The notes: a model not told the origin generated them from the sequence alone. Counted from the stretch's first letter, positions 1 through 8,433 are shown. The stretch: 64,000 nt of DNA from DASVHS01 sp038244815 (GCA_038244815.1 JBBRTB010000003.1:124001-188000), one strand, 5' to 3'. Made by a program: numbers and translations.

Positions 1-369
1 GCAGGTCTTGATCACACCGCAGACGACGGGAATGGTGAGACCGCGGCCGGAGACCGGATCGTAGAAATGATTCAGCGCATTGTCTCCCTGATCTTCGTCA
101 TACGCTCCTTCGGCCACGAATGAAGCCGTGTCGTAGCTCCAAGTTCCGAACGTGGTCCCACCGACGCGGCCGCGATAGAGAAACCGCTGCTTGCTCGCCG
201 GCAGGAGACCGAGGCTGAACATGATCGAGCCGTCCTGATAGAGGACGGATTTCTGTGTCGCGAAGACCGTCAACTGCGGATGCGTGATCTGATCATCGTA
301 GGCGCGGGAAGGGAGCGCGATCGCGAGTACGAGCGCGCAGACGGGGAGGCATCGCTTGGCGGTGGTCAT
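1..369 (-). CDS. Secreted protein, 3' end outside window; S1/P1 or PLC-like character
   Basis: This is the first 123 codons of a gene that runs off the left edge. The ATG at 369 is preceded by GGAGAG about nine bases upstream. Residues 1-27 form a signal peptide (MTTAKR, then a hydrophobic stretch ending PSRA). The mature part contains VAEGAYDEDQGDNALNHFYD followed by P and GRGLT. The ED...NHFYDP pattern recalls secreted zinc-dependent phospholipase C and S1/P1-type proteins, but the metal-binding core is not in view. It starts 31 bases after the stop of the Ig-like protein gene on the same strand, so the two are probably co-transcribed. The function is tentative. Confidence 0.6.
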   Translation of the reverse strand, partial: MTTAKRCLPVCALVLAIALPSRAYDDQITHPQLTVFATQKSVLYQDGSIMFSLGLLPASKQRFLYRGRVGGTTFGTWSYDTASFVAEGAYDEDQGDNALNHFYDPVSGRGLTIPVVCGVIKTC

Positions 370-400
370 GATCGTTCTCTCCATTGGTTCCATCGCCCGC

Positions 401-2986
401 TCACATCTCGTCGATCCGCCAGACGCCATCGCCGTCGAGCAGGAAATAGATGAGGTACAGCCGCTTCTGTCCGTTGACCGTTCGCACCACTCCGTATTCG
501 CCGATCGACGACAACAGCGATGAACGCACCAGCGGCGAATACGAAGCGACGATCTCCGGCATGAACGGCATCAGCACGTCGAACACGGGCCCGAACTTCC
601 GCTGCGCCGAAAGATTCAGGTAGACCATCGCCCCGTCCTTGTCGCCGGCGGCCAGCGCGTTGTTCATCCCGTTCCAGATGGCCAGGAACATCTGATCCAT
701 TTGCGCGGGATCGCGGGCCTCGATGACCACCTGCTGCGTCGTGCGCACCCCCGCCGAATCGGTGAACACGACCGTGTTCACGGACACCCCCGCCGGGAAC
801 GTGGTGCTCAGCTGCAGGATCGTGCCGGCCGGGAGGTTGAACGGTCCGAAGCCGTTGAACGTGAACGTGGCGTTGAGCGAACCGAGGTTTGCGACGCTGA
901 AGACGACAAACAGCGGAGCCAGTCCGGAGGTCTTGTCCGGCACGACCGAATACAGCGGCGCCACACCTGTGGCGGTGACGTTCACCGATTGCGTGACCAC
1001 GGAGTCGTCCGCGGTCGTGAGCGTGGCCGTGATCGTGTTGGCGCCGGGTGTCAGCGACACCACGCTCCAGAAGTTCCTCGTGCCGTCGATCGGTGCCACC
1101 GAATCGTTGACGGTCACACCGCCGTTCGCAGTGGCGATGATGTGGCCGGTGACGAGGACGGAATCCCCGCTGATCTGGGCGTTCGGCAACGGGCTGGTGA
1201 TCGTGAGCGACGGCGCCACGACTGAAATCAATACCGGCGGCGACGTGGCGGTGGCGTTCAGGTTATCCGTGGCGCGCGCGGTGAGCGTGTGCGTGCCGGA
1301 CGGTACGTTCGCCAGAATGGCATCGAAACTCCCCGGCGCCATGACCGTGGCCCGGACGGCACCGTCGAGGAGGAAATCGACCTTGCCCACGGTGCCGTCG
1401 GAGTCCGAGGCGTCGGCATATACGTGGACGGAAGCTGGAGCGGAAAAACTCGATTGCGTCAACGGTCTTGTGATCGTCACCGTTGGCGGCGCATTCACCG
1501 GCGGCGAGAACGTGTACGTCAACGGCAGCGTGGAGGCGTTGCCTGCACGGTCCTGCGCTTCGAGCGTGTACGCGTTCGAGCCTTCAACGAGCGTCACCGT
1601 GAAGGCGAACGTCGCGCCCTGCGACGACTGCGTTCCCAGGTGCACGGTCGCCGTTGGATCATCGAGAGTGCCGGTGATCGTGACGGAGGCTGTGGTCGTG
1701 AAGACGCTTCCGGACGGTGGTGCGACATTCTGGAACACCGGCGCAATCGTGTCGATCGTGAACGAGGATGACACCACGGCAGAATCGTGCCCGAACGCAT
1801 CATGCGCCTGCACCGAAAACGTGTGCAGCCCCTCGGCCAGGCCCGACGGCGGCGTGAACGATGCCGTGCCGGTGGCGGGATCGAAGACGAATGACGATCC
1901 GATTTCCACGCCGTCGAGCGTGGCCGTGACAGAGAAGCTGCCGAAGAAGCTGTTCGGAAATCCGCACGGCGAGGATCCGCACAGTGCGTCGTACCTCACG
2001 CGCAGGACCGGAGCCGGATTGTTGATGAGCGCACCATCGGCCGGCGCGAGAATCGTCACCAGCGGTGTAATGGCCACCGGAGCGCGACCGATGGCCACGG
2101 CCACTGCTTTGCCGTCCGCCGGGAACGTGGCGACCAGGAAACCGCCCGTTGTGATGCGCGACAGACCCTGCTGGTGCCCGACCCATACGGCCTGGCTCGA
2201 GAAGTCGAACGCCAGGGCCTGGGGATTGGCGATGCCGAAGTCGCGCAGATCGCGCGCCAGCGCCGGCGAGCCGTCGCGTCGATAGGAGAACAGGCTTTGC
2301 TGGCCGAGGATCCAGAGGTCTCCGGTCTGAACATCGGCGGCGATGGCGGAGACCGTCTCGGGCGCCGTCAGCGACAAGGCGATGCGCAACGGCGCGGCGG
2401 TCGTCACGGCCATCAGCGATTTCTCGCCGGCCAGCCAGACGATGCCGCCCGCGTCATCGAGGGCGATGTGCCTGGCCTTCTGTACGGCCGGTAGCAGGTC
2501 CATGGCCCGACCGGTGCTGTCGAGATGCTGCAGCGACTGGCCGCTCAACAGCCACACCGAACCATCCTGCGCGACGGCGAGATCGTCGGCGGCAATGGGC
2601 AGCGTGAGCAGGACCACGCCGTTGGCGTCGAGGTGAAGAATCCGGTTTTGGAAGCCGGCCCACAGGCTGGCGTCGTTTGGGCTCAACGCCAGGAGACGCG
2701 GTGCGCTGAGACCGTTCACCGGCAACTGGAACTGCACGGCGCCATGCGCGTCGAGTCGCGCCAGCCGTGACTGCGTCAGCACCGACACCGAGCCGTCGGC
2801 GGCATTCACCGCCATGGCCACGGGCGGCTCGAACGCGACGTTGATGACGATTCCGTTCGTGGCAGTGTCGATGGCGTGAAGGCCGCCTTTGTCGCCGTAC
2901 CAGAGAACGGACGCGGAGAGCGCGGCCGGCAACAGGGTCGCCGCGAGGACGATCCGAGTGAATAGAGAACGTGCAATCCCGTTCAT
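401..2986 (-). CDS. Secreted beta-propeller-like plus Ig-like repeat protein
   Basis: This 861-aa exported protein has a signal peptide (residues 1-25, ending PAALSA). Residues about 26-300 are a string of short W/L-rich beta repeats of NHL/propeller type (for example GDLWILGQQSLFSY and AVWVGHQQGLSRIT). Residues about 305-740 are several Ig-like or bacterial cadherin-type modules (PPTVTITRP, DSDGTVGKVDFLLDG, SLTITSPLPNAQISGDSV). The last 100 residues form a separate alpha/beta tail beginning DPAQMDQMFLAIWNGMNNAL and ending in GDGVWRIDEM. No catalytic motif is visible. It is probably a surface or periplasmic adhesion or scaffold protein, transcribed with the gene at 1-369. Confidence 0.85.
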   Translation of the reverse strand: MNGIARSLFTRIVLAATLLPAALSASVLWYGDKGGLHAIDTATNGIVINVAFEPPVAMAVNAADGSVSVLTQSRLARLDAHGAVQFQLPVNGLSAPRLLALSPNDASLWAGFQNRILHLDANGVVLLTLPIAADDLAVAQDGSVWLLSGQSLQHLDSTGRAMDLLPAVQKARHIALDDAGGIVWLAGEKSLMAVTTAAPLRIALSLTAPETVSAIAADVQTGDLWILGQQSLFSYRRDGSPALARDLRDFGIANPQALAFDFSSQAVWVGHQQGLSRITTGGFLVATFPADGKAVAVAIGRAPVAITPLVTILAPADGALINNPAPVLRVRYDALCGSSPCGFPNSFFGSFSVTATLDGVEIGSSFVFDPATGTASFTPPSGLAEGLHTFSVQAHDAFGHDSAVVSSSFTIDTIAPVFQNVAPPSGSVFTTTASVTITGTLDDPTATVHLGTQSSQGATFAFTVTLVEGSNAYTLEAQDRAGNASTLPLTYTFSPPVNAPPTVTITRPLTQSSFSAPASVHVYADASDSDGTVGKVDFLLDGAVRATVMAPGSFDAILANVPSGTHTLTARATDNLNATATSPPVLISVVAPSLTITSPLPNAQISGDSVLVTGHIIATANGGVTVNDSVAPIDGTRNFWSVVSLTPGANTITATLTTADDSVVTQSVNVTATGVAPLYSVVPDKTSGLAPLFVVFSVANLGSLNATFTFNGFGPFNLPAGTILQLSTTFPAGVSVNTVVFTDSAGVRTTQQVVIEARDPAQMDQMFLAIWNGMNNALAAGDKDGAMVYLNLSAQRKFGPVFDVLMPFMPEIVASYSPLVRSSLLSSIGEYGVVRTVNGQKRLYLIYFLLDGDGVWRIDEM

Positions 2987-3203
2987 GGGCGGCCCTGCCT
3001 TTCTTAAGGATATGCGGCGCAGTCTGTCCTAAAAGCAGCCGTGAGTCCAGCCCCGCCACGGAGGACCGCCGAAGACTGGCGATGGAAGAAGCGTCGACCG
3101 GCCTTCCCGGCCGCCCCCCGATCCCTGGCGAATGCTCAAGTGAGGAGAGTCACCGGCCGAGACTTTCCTGCCCGGGGATCAGGCCATCGCAAAGGCATCA
3201 AGA

Positions 3204-3223
3204 TATACCATATTCGGTATACT
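3204..3223 (+). promoter_or_regulatory. Operator palindrome overlapping a -10 box of the HTH gene
   Basis: TATACC (3204-3209) and GGTATA (3216-3221) are perfect inverted 6-mers around a 6-base spacer. The right arm runs into TATACT (3218-3223), a good -10 box seven bases before the GTG start at 3231. I infer autorepression by the encoded XRE protein binding across the promoter. Confidence 0.6.
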
Positions 3224-3230
3224 AGTAGGC

Positions 3231-3530
3231 GTGAACCTCGTTCGTTATGCGCGTCTTCGCGCCGGCCTGACACAGAAAGAGCTCGCTGCGCGCGCCCGAA
3301 TCTCTCAGCCCGCTCTTGCGAGAATCGAGTCCGGCCGCATCTCTCCTCGCCTGGACACGATCGAACGTCTGCTTCGCATGTCCGGCATGTCGCTCCAGCC
3401 GCTGCCGCTGGCCGGGGGCGGAATCGACCGCACGACCATCCGGAAAATGCTCGCACTCACGCCTCGCCAACGGCTGCGTGCCGCCACCGCGGAAGCGCGG
3501 AACCTTTCGGCTCTGAAGCGCCGGCGTTGA
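3231..3530 (+). CDS. XRE-family helix-turn-helix regulator (antitoxin-like)
   Basis: This 99-aa protein has an N-terminal HTH_3 domain (about residues 3-58: RAGLTQKELAARARISQPAL, then RIESGRISP and a TIERLLRMSGM helix). A basic C-terminal tail ends in LKRRR. The GTG start has no Shine-Dalgarno but lies seven bases after TATACT. The stop overlaps the start of the next gene (ATGA at 3527-3532 region), so the two are translationally coupled. The arrangement of a small DNA-binding protein, an upstream palindrome and a following nucleotidyltransferase matches antitoxin-toxin pairs, although toxicity cannot be shown from sequence. Confidence 0.85.
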   Translation: MNLVRYARLRAGLTQKELAARARISQPALARIESGRISPRLDTIERLLRMSGMSLQPLPLAGGGIDRTTIRKMLALTPRQRLRAATAEARNLSALKRRR

Positions 3531-4024
3531 TGGGCCTGGTCGCATTCGATCCGTTGCGGATCCTGAAAGCACTGGACGACGGCGCCGTGAAGTTCGTCAT
3601 CATTGGCGGCATCGCCGGACGCCTCTGGGGCTCGACGACCGTCACCAACAATCTCGACATCTGCTATGGAAGGGAACAGCCCAATCTCCAGGCACTGGCC
3701 ATGGTGCTGTCGAAACTCAAAGCGAAACTGCGTGGAGCCGAACGCGATCTCCCCTTCACTGGCGACGCGCGCACCTTGAAGATGGGCGATTCCTTCACGT
3801 GCACCACGACCGCCGGCACCCTCGACATCGTGGGCACCCCGGCCGGCTCGAGCGGCTACGAAGCGCTCGCCCGCACCGCGACCGGGATGGACGTCGGCGG
3901 GGTGATGGTGCTCGTCGCCGCGATCGAGGATCTCATTCTGATGAAGCGGGCGGCCGGCCGGGCGAAAGACCTGATCGAGGTGGAGATTCTGACGGCCGTG
4001 CGTGAAGAGATCGAGAAGCGCTGA
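3530..4024 (+). CDS. Nucleotidyltransferase-like protein with altered DxD motif (toxin-like partner)
   Basis: This 164-aa protein has the pol-beta/AbiEii-type NTase beginning KFVIIGGIAGRLWGSTTV. It continues TNNLDICY where the family normally has T-x-D-L-D. The first metal-binding Asp is therefore Asn in this protein (codon aat), which may abolish or alter catalysis. The remainder (DLILMKRAAGRAKDLIEVE) matches the usual C-terminal helix, including the K-R-x-x-G/R-x-K-D signature. The start codon overlaps the XRE gene stop. The frame is open upstream to 3041, but homology begins at MGLVAFDPLRILKAL. It is probably the effector half of a TA-like module, possibly inactivated. Confidence 0.8.
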   Translation: MGLVAFDPLRILKALDDGAVKFVIIGGIAGRLWGSTTVTNNLDICYGREQPNLQALAMVLSKLKAKLRGAERDLPFTGDARTLKMGDSFTCTTTAGTLDIVGTPAGSSGYEALARTATGMDVGGVMVLVAAIEDLILMKRAAGRAKDLIEVEILTAVREEIEKR

Positions 4025-4132
4025 ACGTGGCACCGCGTGCAGCGGCTTATCGTCCCTGCAACAGCGCGTCGCGCAGGGAGACCGCTTCGCCAGGGCTTTG
4101 AGGATCGATCTCGACGCGGCCGTCGCTACCCG

Positions 4133-4327
4133 CTATTCGCGGCGTTGAGCGGCGTCCATCGCCTCGATCGAGGAAAACCGCTGCACCCCGGGAATGAATC
4201 GCTTTTTTGAAGTCCGGCGTCCGAGCTCCCACAGTGAGGCAATCGCCTCGTACAGTTCCGGGTCCCCGGGACGTCGCCAGACCGGACGATTCATCTCTTC
4301 GACCGAATGGAATTTGCGCACCGGCAT
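4133..4327 (-). CDS. 64-aa conserved small protein paired with nucleotidyltransferase
   Basis: The sequence starts MPVRKFHSVEEMNRPVWRRP and contains GDPELYEAIASLWELGRR; a second half repeats the theme (GVQRFSSIEAMDAAQRRE). The two halves both carry an R-F/K-F-x-S-[IV]-E-x-M motif. It follows the NTase stop immediately (TGA then ATG). From recall, small proteins of this kind often follow NTases of this type, so it is likely the antitoxin or accessory subunit. Part of its C-terminus is duplicated as a scar at 8211-8267. Confidence 0.7.
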   Translation of the reverse strand: MPVRKFHSVEEMNRPVWRRPGDPELYEAIASLWELGRRTSKKRFIPGVQRFSSIEAMDAAQRRE

Positions 4328-4798
4328 TCACTCCTCCTCGATGGCGAAGCGTTCTTTCAGCAGCTCCGCGTCCGCGCGATCCTTGAGACACACTGTATTT
4401 CGTTTCATTCGATAGAGTGTTTTCGGCGTAGCAACGGAAACCATGAGATCACCAAACGGCATGCGCTCGATCTCGAGATCCTCGAACGCGAAGGCTTCGC
4501 CGAGCCGGGTCAGCAGGTCGATGTGGAATCCTCCGGCGGGAGGAATGTACTGCACCGCCGGGTAGTCGCCGAGGAGATCCTCAGCGGTGATGAGATCGAT
4601 CTCGGGATCGTCAAAGACGGAGCGCAGCGCGGCGCGCAGGCGTTCGATATTCGCCGCCTCGGGCGCGATGAAGACGTCGAGATCTTCGGTAAAACGAGCG
4701 AGGCCGTGGAAGTTGAGAGCGACGGCACCGAAGATGACGTAACCAACACCAAAGCGCTCGAACGCCTCGAGAATGCGGCGGAGGGCGTCGAAGTCCAT
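4328..4798 (-). CDS. AbiEii/MNT-type nucleotidyltransferase
   Basis: This 156-aa protein from ATG 4798 (MDFDALRRILEAFERFGV) has an intact NTase core: VIFGAVALNFHGLARFTED followed by LDVFI, so both metal Asps are present (E-D-L-D). A later IDLLTRLGEA segment supplies the third acidic residue, and KDRADAELLKERF closes the fold. An upstream in-frame ATG exists at 4858, but the homologous part starts at 4798, where TAGAAT lies seven bases upstream. It is convergent with the XRE-NTase pair 300 bases away and forms a second TA-like unit with the 64-aa gene downstream. Confidence 0.8.
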   Translation of the reverse strand: MDFDALRRILEAFERFGVGYVIFGAVALNFHGLARFTEDLDVFIAPEAANIERLRAALRSVFDDPEIDLITAEDLLGDYPAVQYIPPAGGFHIDLLTRLGEAFAFEDLEIERMPFGDLMVSVATPKTLYRMKRNTVCLKDRADAELLKERFAIEEE

Positions 4799-4805
4799 CC
4801 CATCG

Positions 4806-4811
4806 ATTCTA
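4806..4811 (-). promoter_or_regulatory. -10 box (TAGAAT), leaderless-type
   Basis: TAGAAT on the minus strand is seven bases before the ATG at 4798, with no Shine-Dalgarno. The -35 region is weak. Confidence 0.45.
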
Positions 4812-5012
4812 CCGTCCGGCTGGCGCGGCGGGCGTTGGAATCGGTTCATTCCGAGCAAACCGACGAGTCAATAGAGCCGTTGCAAAACACTTCAGGCTGA
4901 GTCACGGTCTCGACACCGTTCGCTCACGAGGCGTACAGCAGTCGCACTCAGGGGCTGGGTGGTCATCGACGCCTCAGCCATACCGGACGATTCGTTCGAG
5001 GCTGGCGGGCCT

Positions 5013-5018
5013 TAGAAT
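5013..5018 (+). promoter_or_regulatory. -10 box (TAGAAT), leaderless-type
   Basis: TAGAAT followed by the seven bases ctcgacg and then the ATG of the SNF2 gene at 5026. There is no Shine-Dalgarno. Confidence 0.45.
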
Positions 5019-5025
5019 CTCGACG

Positions 5026-8000
5026 ATGGCCGTCGTCCGACCGTTTCGAGGTTCGCTCGCCGTCACGTTCGCCCCGGCGTTCGAGGCCAGGGTGCGTGAA
5101 CGCGGCGAGCGCTACGCCAGCAACGGCGCCGTCGAAATCGATTACGCGCGCGGTGGCGTGCTCGAAGCGACGGTCACCGGCAACGAGATCTACGAGGTGT
5201 CGCTGGAGATCGACGGAGAGACTCTCGGCGTCGAATGCACCTGCCCGTTCTTCGAACAGGGCGAGCTGTGCAAGCACATCTACGCGACGCTGCTCACCGC
5301 CGACAAACAACGCTTCGGCAGCGGACTGCCTCCGCCTCGGCATATCGATTTCTGGTCCGATGGTCCGGCTGTGCGGCCCGCGCCGGCGAAGCCGGTCCCG
5401 CTGTGGCGCCGCCAACTGTCGACGCTCGGCCTCATCGACCCCATGCGCCCGCCCAGCGCTCCGGAACACGTCGAGCAGTGGCAAATCACCTATGCGATCG
5501 CAACGACGAACTCCGGCCCCGCCCTGACGATCTCCATCACCTACATTCGTCCGCGACCGAAAGGCGGCTGGACGAAGCCGCAGCCGCTGCGCATCGAGCG
5601 CGATGACGTGCACCGCCTCCCACTCCCCGAAGACCGCCATCTCCTGGCGCTCCTCGGCGCACGCGAAACGTGGACGTACGGCATCCCGTCGTCGCGGATC
5701 GACTACAGCGTCCTGTCGATCTCCAGCGTCGCGTACGAACACGTTCTACCGCTCCTGTGCGCGACCGGACGATTCGCCCTCGGCAGCGGCGAACAGGTCT
5801 CGCCGCCGCTGGTCTGGGATCCGCGGATCTGGAGACTCGTGCCGCGCGTCGTCAAGGACGAAAGCGCCGTGGAGTACGCACTCGAAACCGATCTCGAATG
5901 TGAGGGAGAGCGCGTGCGCGCAGCGGGTGCGTTCATCCATCCGGCCGGTGTCGTCGTGATCGGCAACTCGATCTCCCGGCTCGACAATCGCGGCAGCGGA
6001 TCTCTTGCGGCAACGATTCGCCGCAACGGACCGATCCGCGTTCCGCTGCAGGAAGGCGACGCATTCGTCGAGGCGCTGCTGGCGATGCCCAACGGTGCCA
6101 CCGTCGAACTACCTCCCGATCTGCAGTGGAACGTCGTTCATCCGGAGATGCGGCCGTCATTTCGCATCACGTCCGGCCACTGGCAGAACGAGCCGCTGTA
6201 TGGCGAGCTGAGTTTTCAATACGACGACAGCGCTTTTGGCGAGGCCGATCCCCGCCCGACCATCGTGAGCGGCCCGCGACAAGTCATCGCGCGCGACGCC
6301 GCCCGTGAGCGTGCCGCCGTCGATCTCCTTCAGTCCCTCGGCTGCTCGAAGAAGTGGGACCAGTGGACTCTTCCTGCCACCCGGCTCCTGCGCATGATCA
6401 CGCGGCTGCTCGATGAGAAATGGCTCATCGAGAGCGATGGCGCGCGCTTCCGCCGTTACGACGCGCTGCAGATGAACGTGTCGAGCGGCATCGACTGGTT
6501 CGAGCTTCACGGCGACGTGAACTTCGAAGGACAACGCGTCAGCGTCATGCGCCTTCTCGACGCCCTGCTGAGCGGGGCGGATACGATCCGCCTCGGCGAT
6601 GGCAGCACGGGGCTGATCGATCCGTCGCTGCGCGATCAGCTTCCGCTCCTCAGTCTGGCCTTACGTCACGGCGACGCGCTCCGGTTCACGAAGTCGCAAC
6701 TGCCGCTCATCGAGGCGTTACTGGCTGCGCGCCCGGAGGTGTCAGCCGACGAGCAGGTCGAACGCGCCGTCGCCCGGCTCCGCACATTCGGCGGAATTAG
6801 TCCGGAGGATCCACCGAAGACATTCCGAGGCGAGCTTCGCGAGTATCAGAAGCAGGCCCTGGGATGGTTCTCGTTTCTCGAGGAATTCTCGTTCGGCGGA
6901 TGTCTGGCCGACGACATGGGACTCGGCAAGACCGTTCAGGCGCTGGCGCTGCTGGAACGCCGTCGCACCTCGAAGCGCGATCGCAAGCCGTCCCTGGCGG
7001 TCGTCCCGCGTTCCCTGATCTTCAATTGGAAGGAGGAAGCGGCGCGCTTCACTCCGAAGCTGCGCATTCTCGATCACACCGGAGTGTCGCGCCAGAGTGG
7101 AACGGCACATTTCGATGACTACGATCTGATTCTGACCACGTACGGCACGTTGCGTCGCGACGCCATGCATCTCGCGAATGCCGAGTTCGACTACGTGATT
7201 CTCGACGAGGCGCAGGCGATCAAGAATGCCACGTCGCAGACGGCCAAGTGCGCGCGTCTCCTGCGCTCGCGCCATCGGTTGGCGATGAGCGGCACGCCGG
7301 TCGAGAATCACATCGGCGAGCTGTGGAGCCTCTTCGAGTTCCTCAATCCCGGGCTGCTCGGCAAATCGACCGCATTCAAGCAGCTCCGCGGCAACGCCGC
7401 GGATGAGCAGGCCCGCGCGATCGTGGCGCGAGCGGTACGTCCGTTCATTCTGCGCCGCACGAAAGAGCAGGTGGCGCCCGAGCTGCCGCGCAAAGTCGAA
7501 CAGACGCTCTGGTGCGAGCTCGATGGGAATCAGCGGAAGATCTACGACGCGCTGCGCGTCGAGGTGCGGCAGTCGATTCGCGAGCGCATCGACCGCGTCG
7601 GCGTGGCGCGCGCGAAGATTCACGTGCTCGAGGCGCTCCTCCGTCTTCGCCAGGCTGCATGCGATCCCCGCCTCCTCGGTCCCGCCGTGCGCGCCGAGGC
7701 CGGCGCGAAGATCGACGTTCTCATGCCGCAGCTCGAGGAGATCTTGTCCGAAGGACACAAAGCGCTCGTCTTCTCGCAGTTCGTGAAGATGCTGGCGCTC
7801 GTGCGCGCGGAGCTCGAGTCGCGGGAGATCCCGTTCGTCTATCTCGACGGCAAGACGCGCGACCGCGGCGCAGTCGTCGACGCCTTCCAGAGCGATCCGT
7901 CGAAGGCCGTGTTCCTCATCAGCCTCAAAGCGGGCGGCCAGGGCCTGAACCTGACCGCCGCCGACTACGTGTTCCTGCTCGATCCCTGGTGGAACCCGGC

Positions 8001-8208
8001 GGTGGAAGCGCAGGCCGTCGATCGCACCCATCGCATCGGCCAGACCCGTCCCGTGTTCGCCTACCGTCTCGTGGCGCGAGACACCGTCGAGGAGAAGATC
8101 CTGACATTGCAGGCCGGCAAACGCGCGCTCGCCGACGCCATCCTCAGCGAGGGCAAGAGCCTCATCGGCGAGCTGAAGGCGGAAGACATCGAGTTGCTGC
8201 TGTCGTAG
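5026..8208 (+). CDS. SWIM zinc finger SNF2-family DEAD/H helicase
   Basis: This 1060-aa Swi2/Snf2 ATPase has an N-terminal SWIM zinc finger (C71-T-C73...C82-K-H84), which in this family contacts nucleic acid or partners. A middle region of about 500 residues has no recognisable motif. The C-terminal motor runs from about residue 600: Walker A DDMGLGKT (629-636), DEAQ (727-730), SGTPVENHIGELWSLFEFLN, GGQGLNLTAADYVF and motif VI QAVDRTHRIGQ (996-1006). It probably remodels nucleoprotein complexes such as RNA polymerase or repair intermediates. It appears monocistronic, with no methylase or nuclease partner beside it; its neighbours are an NTase module and a CreD-like gene. Confidence 0.93.
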   Translation: MAVVRPFRGSLAVTFAPAFEARVRERGERYASNGAVEIDYARGGVLEATVTGNEIYEVSLEIDGETLGVECTCPFFEQGELCKHIYATLLTADKQRFGSGLPPPRHIDFWSDGPAVRPAPAKPVPLWRRQLSTLGLIDPMRPPSAPEHVEQWQITYAIATTNSGPALTISITYIRPRPKGGWTKPQPLRIERDDVHRLPLPEDRHLLALLGARETWTYGIPSSRIDYSVLSISSVAYEHVLPLLCATGRFALGSGEQVSPPLVWDPRIWRLVPRVVKDESAVEYALETDLECEGERVRAAGAFIHPAGVVVIGNSISRLDNRGSGSLAATIRRNGPIRVPLQEGDAFVEALLAMPNGATVELPPDLQWNVVHPEMRPSFRITSGHWQNEPLYGELSFQYDDSAFGEADPRPTIVSGPRQVIARDAARERAAVDLLQSLGCSKKWDQWTLPATRLLRMITRLLDEKWLIESDGARFRRYDALQMNVSSGIDWFELHGDVNFEGQRVSVMRLLDALLSGADTIRLGDGSTGLIDPSLRDQLPLLSLALRHGDALRFTKSQLPLIEALLAARPEVSADEQVERAVARLRTFGGISPEDPPKTFRGELREYQKQALGWFSFLEEFSFGGCLADDMGLGKTVQALALLERRRTSKRDRKPSLAVVPRSLIFNWKEEAARFTPKLRILDHTGVSRQSGTAHFDDYDLILTTYGTLRRDAMHLANAEFDYVILDEAQAIKNATSQTAKCARLLRSRHRLAMSGTPVENHIGELWSLFEFLNPGLLGKSTAFKQLRGNAADEQARAIVARAVRPFILRRTKEQVAPELPRKVEQTLWCELDGNQRKIYDALRVEVRQSIRERIDRVGVARAKIHVLEALLRLRQAACDPRLLGPAVRAEAGAKIDVLMPQLEEILSEGHKALVFSQFVKMLALVRAELESREIPFVYLDGKTRDRGAVVDAFQSDPSKAVFLISLKAGGQGLNLTAADYVFLLDPWWNPAVEAQAVDRTHRIGQTRPVFAYRLVARDTVEEKILTLQAGKRALADAILSEGKSLIGELKAEDIELLLS

Positions 8209-8210
8209 CG

Positions 8211-8267
8211 CTATTCGCGGCGTTGCGCGGCGCCCATCGCCTCGATGGAGCGAAACCGCTGCACGCC
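8211..8267 (-). pseudogene. Scar: C-terminal copy of the 64-aa NTase-associated protein
   Basis: The minus strand reads GVQRFRSIEAMGAAQRRE-stop, matching GVQRFSSIEAMDAAQRRE of the gene at 4133-4327. The DNA is nearly identical over about 60 bases, including the stop codon. No upstream half is present, so this is a fragment left by duplication and deletion, directly after the SNF2 stop. Confidence 0.7.
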
Positions 8268-8296
8268 GTGCATCGGCGAGACCGAAGAGGGAACGC

Positions 8297-8362
8297 GGTT
8301 CCATCGACCGCGGTGATGACGGCCTTCTGGCGCGGGTGACGGGCCTCGAAAAGTAGCGCCAT
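8297..8362 (-). pseudogene. Scar: short rpoC-like fragment
   Basis: The minus strand encodes LFEARHPRQKAVITAVDGT. RpoC of this window has LFEARHPREKAVITEVDGT at plus coordinates about 18150-18211. The DNA identity is high (for example GTTCCATCGACC and CGGTGATGAC are shared). Nothing else of rpoC surrounds it, and it abuts the small-protein scar. I read it as a displaced duplicate fragment. Confidence 0.65.
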
Positions 8363-8433
8363 CACTTTGCCACAATTCTGCCGTGACGCCGCCACTACTT
8401 TTCTGTACAAAGTACTTGGAGGTACTGAAACAC

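Noticed and set aside
723..2285. 520-codon plus-strand frame opposite the Ig-like protein gene
   Set aside because: The minus-strand protein has a signal peptide and Ig-like modules; the plus frame is only its complement.
3041..3529. N-terminal extension of the NTase frame
   Set aside because: It overlaps the well-supported XRE gene and its promoter; composition is Arg/Pro-rich noise.
4047..4132. Minus-strand peptide ending VSLRDALLQGR that looks like a gene end
   Set aside because: Only about 25 residues, no start or domain; could be a further relic but not supportable.
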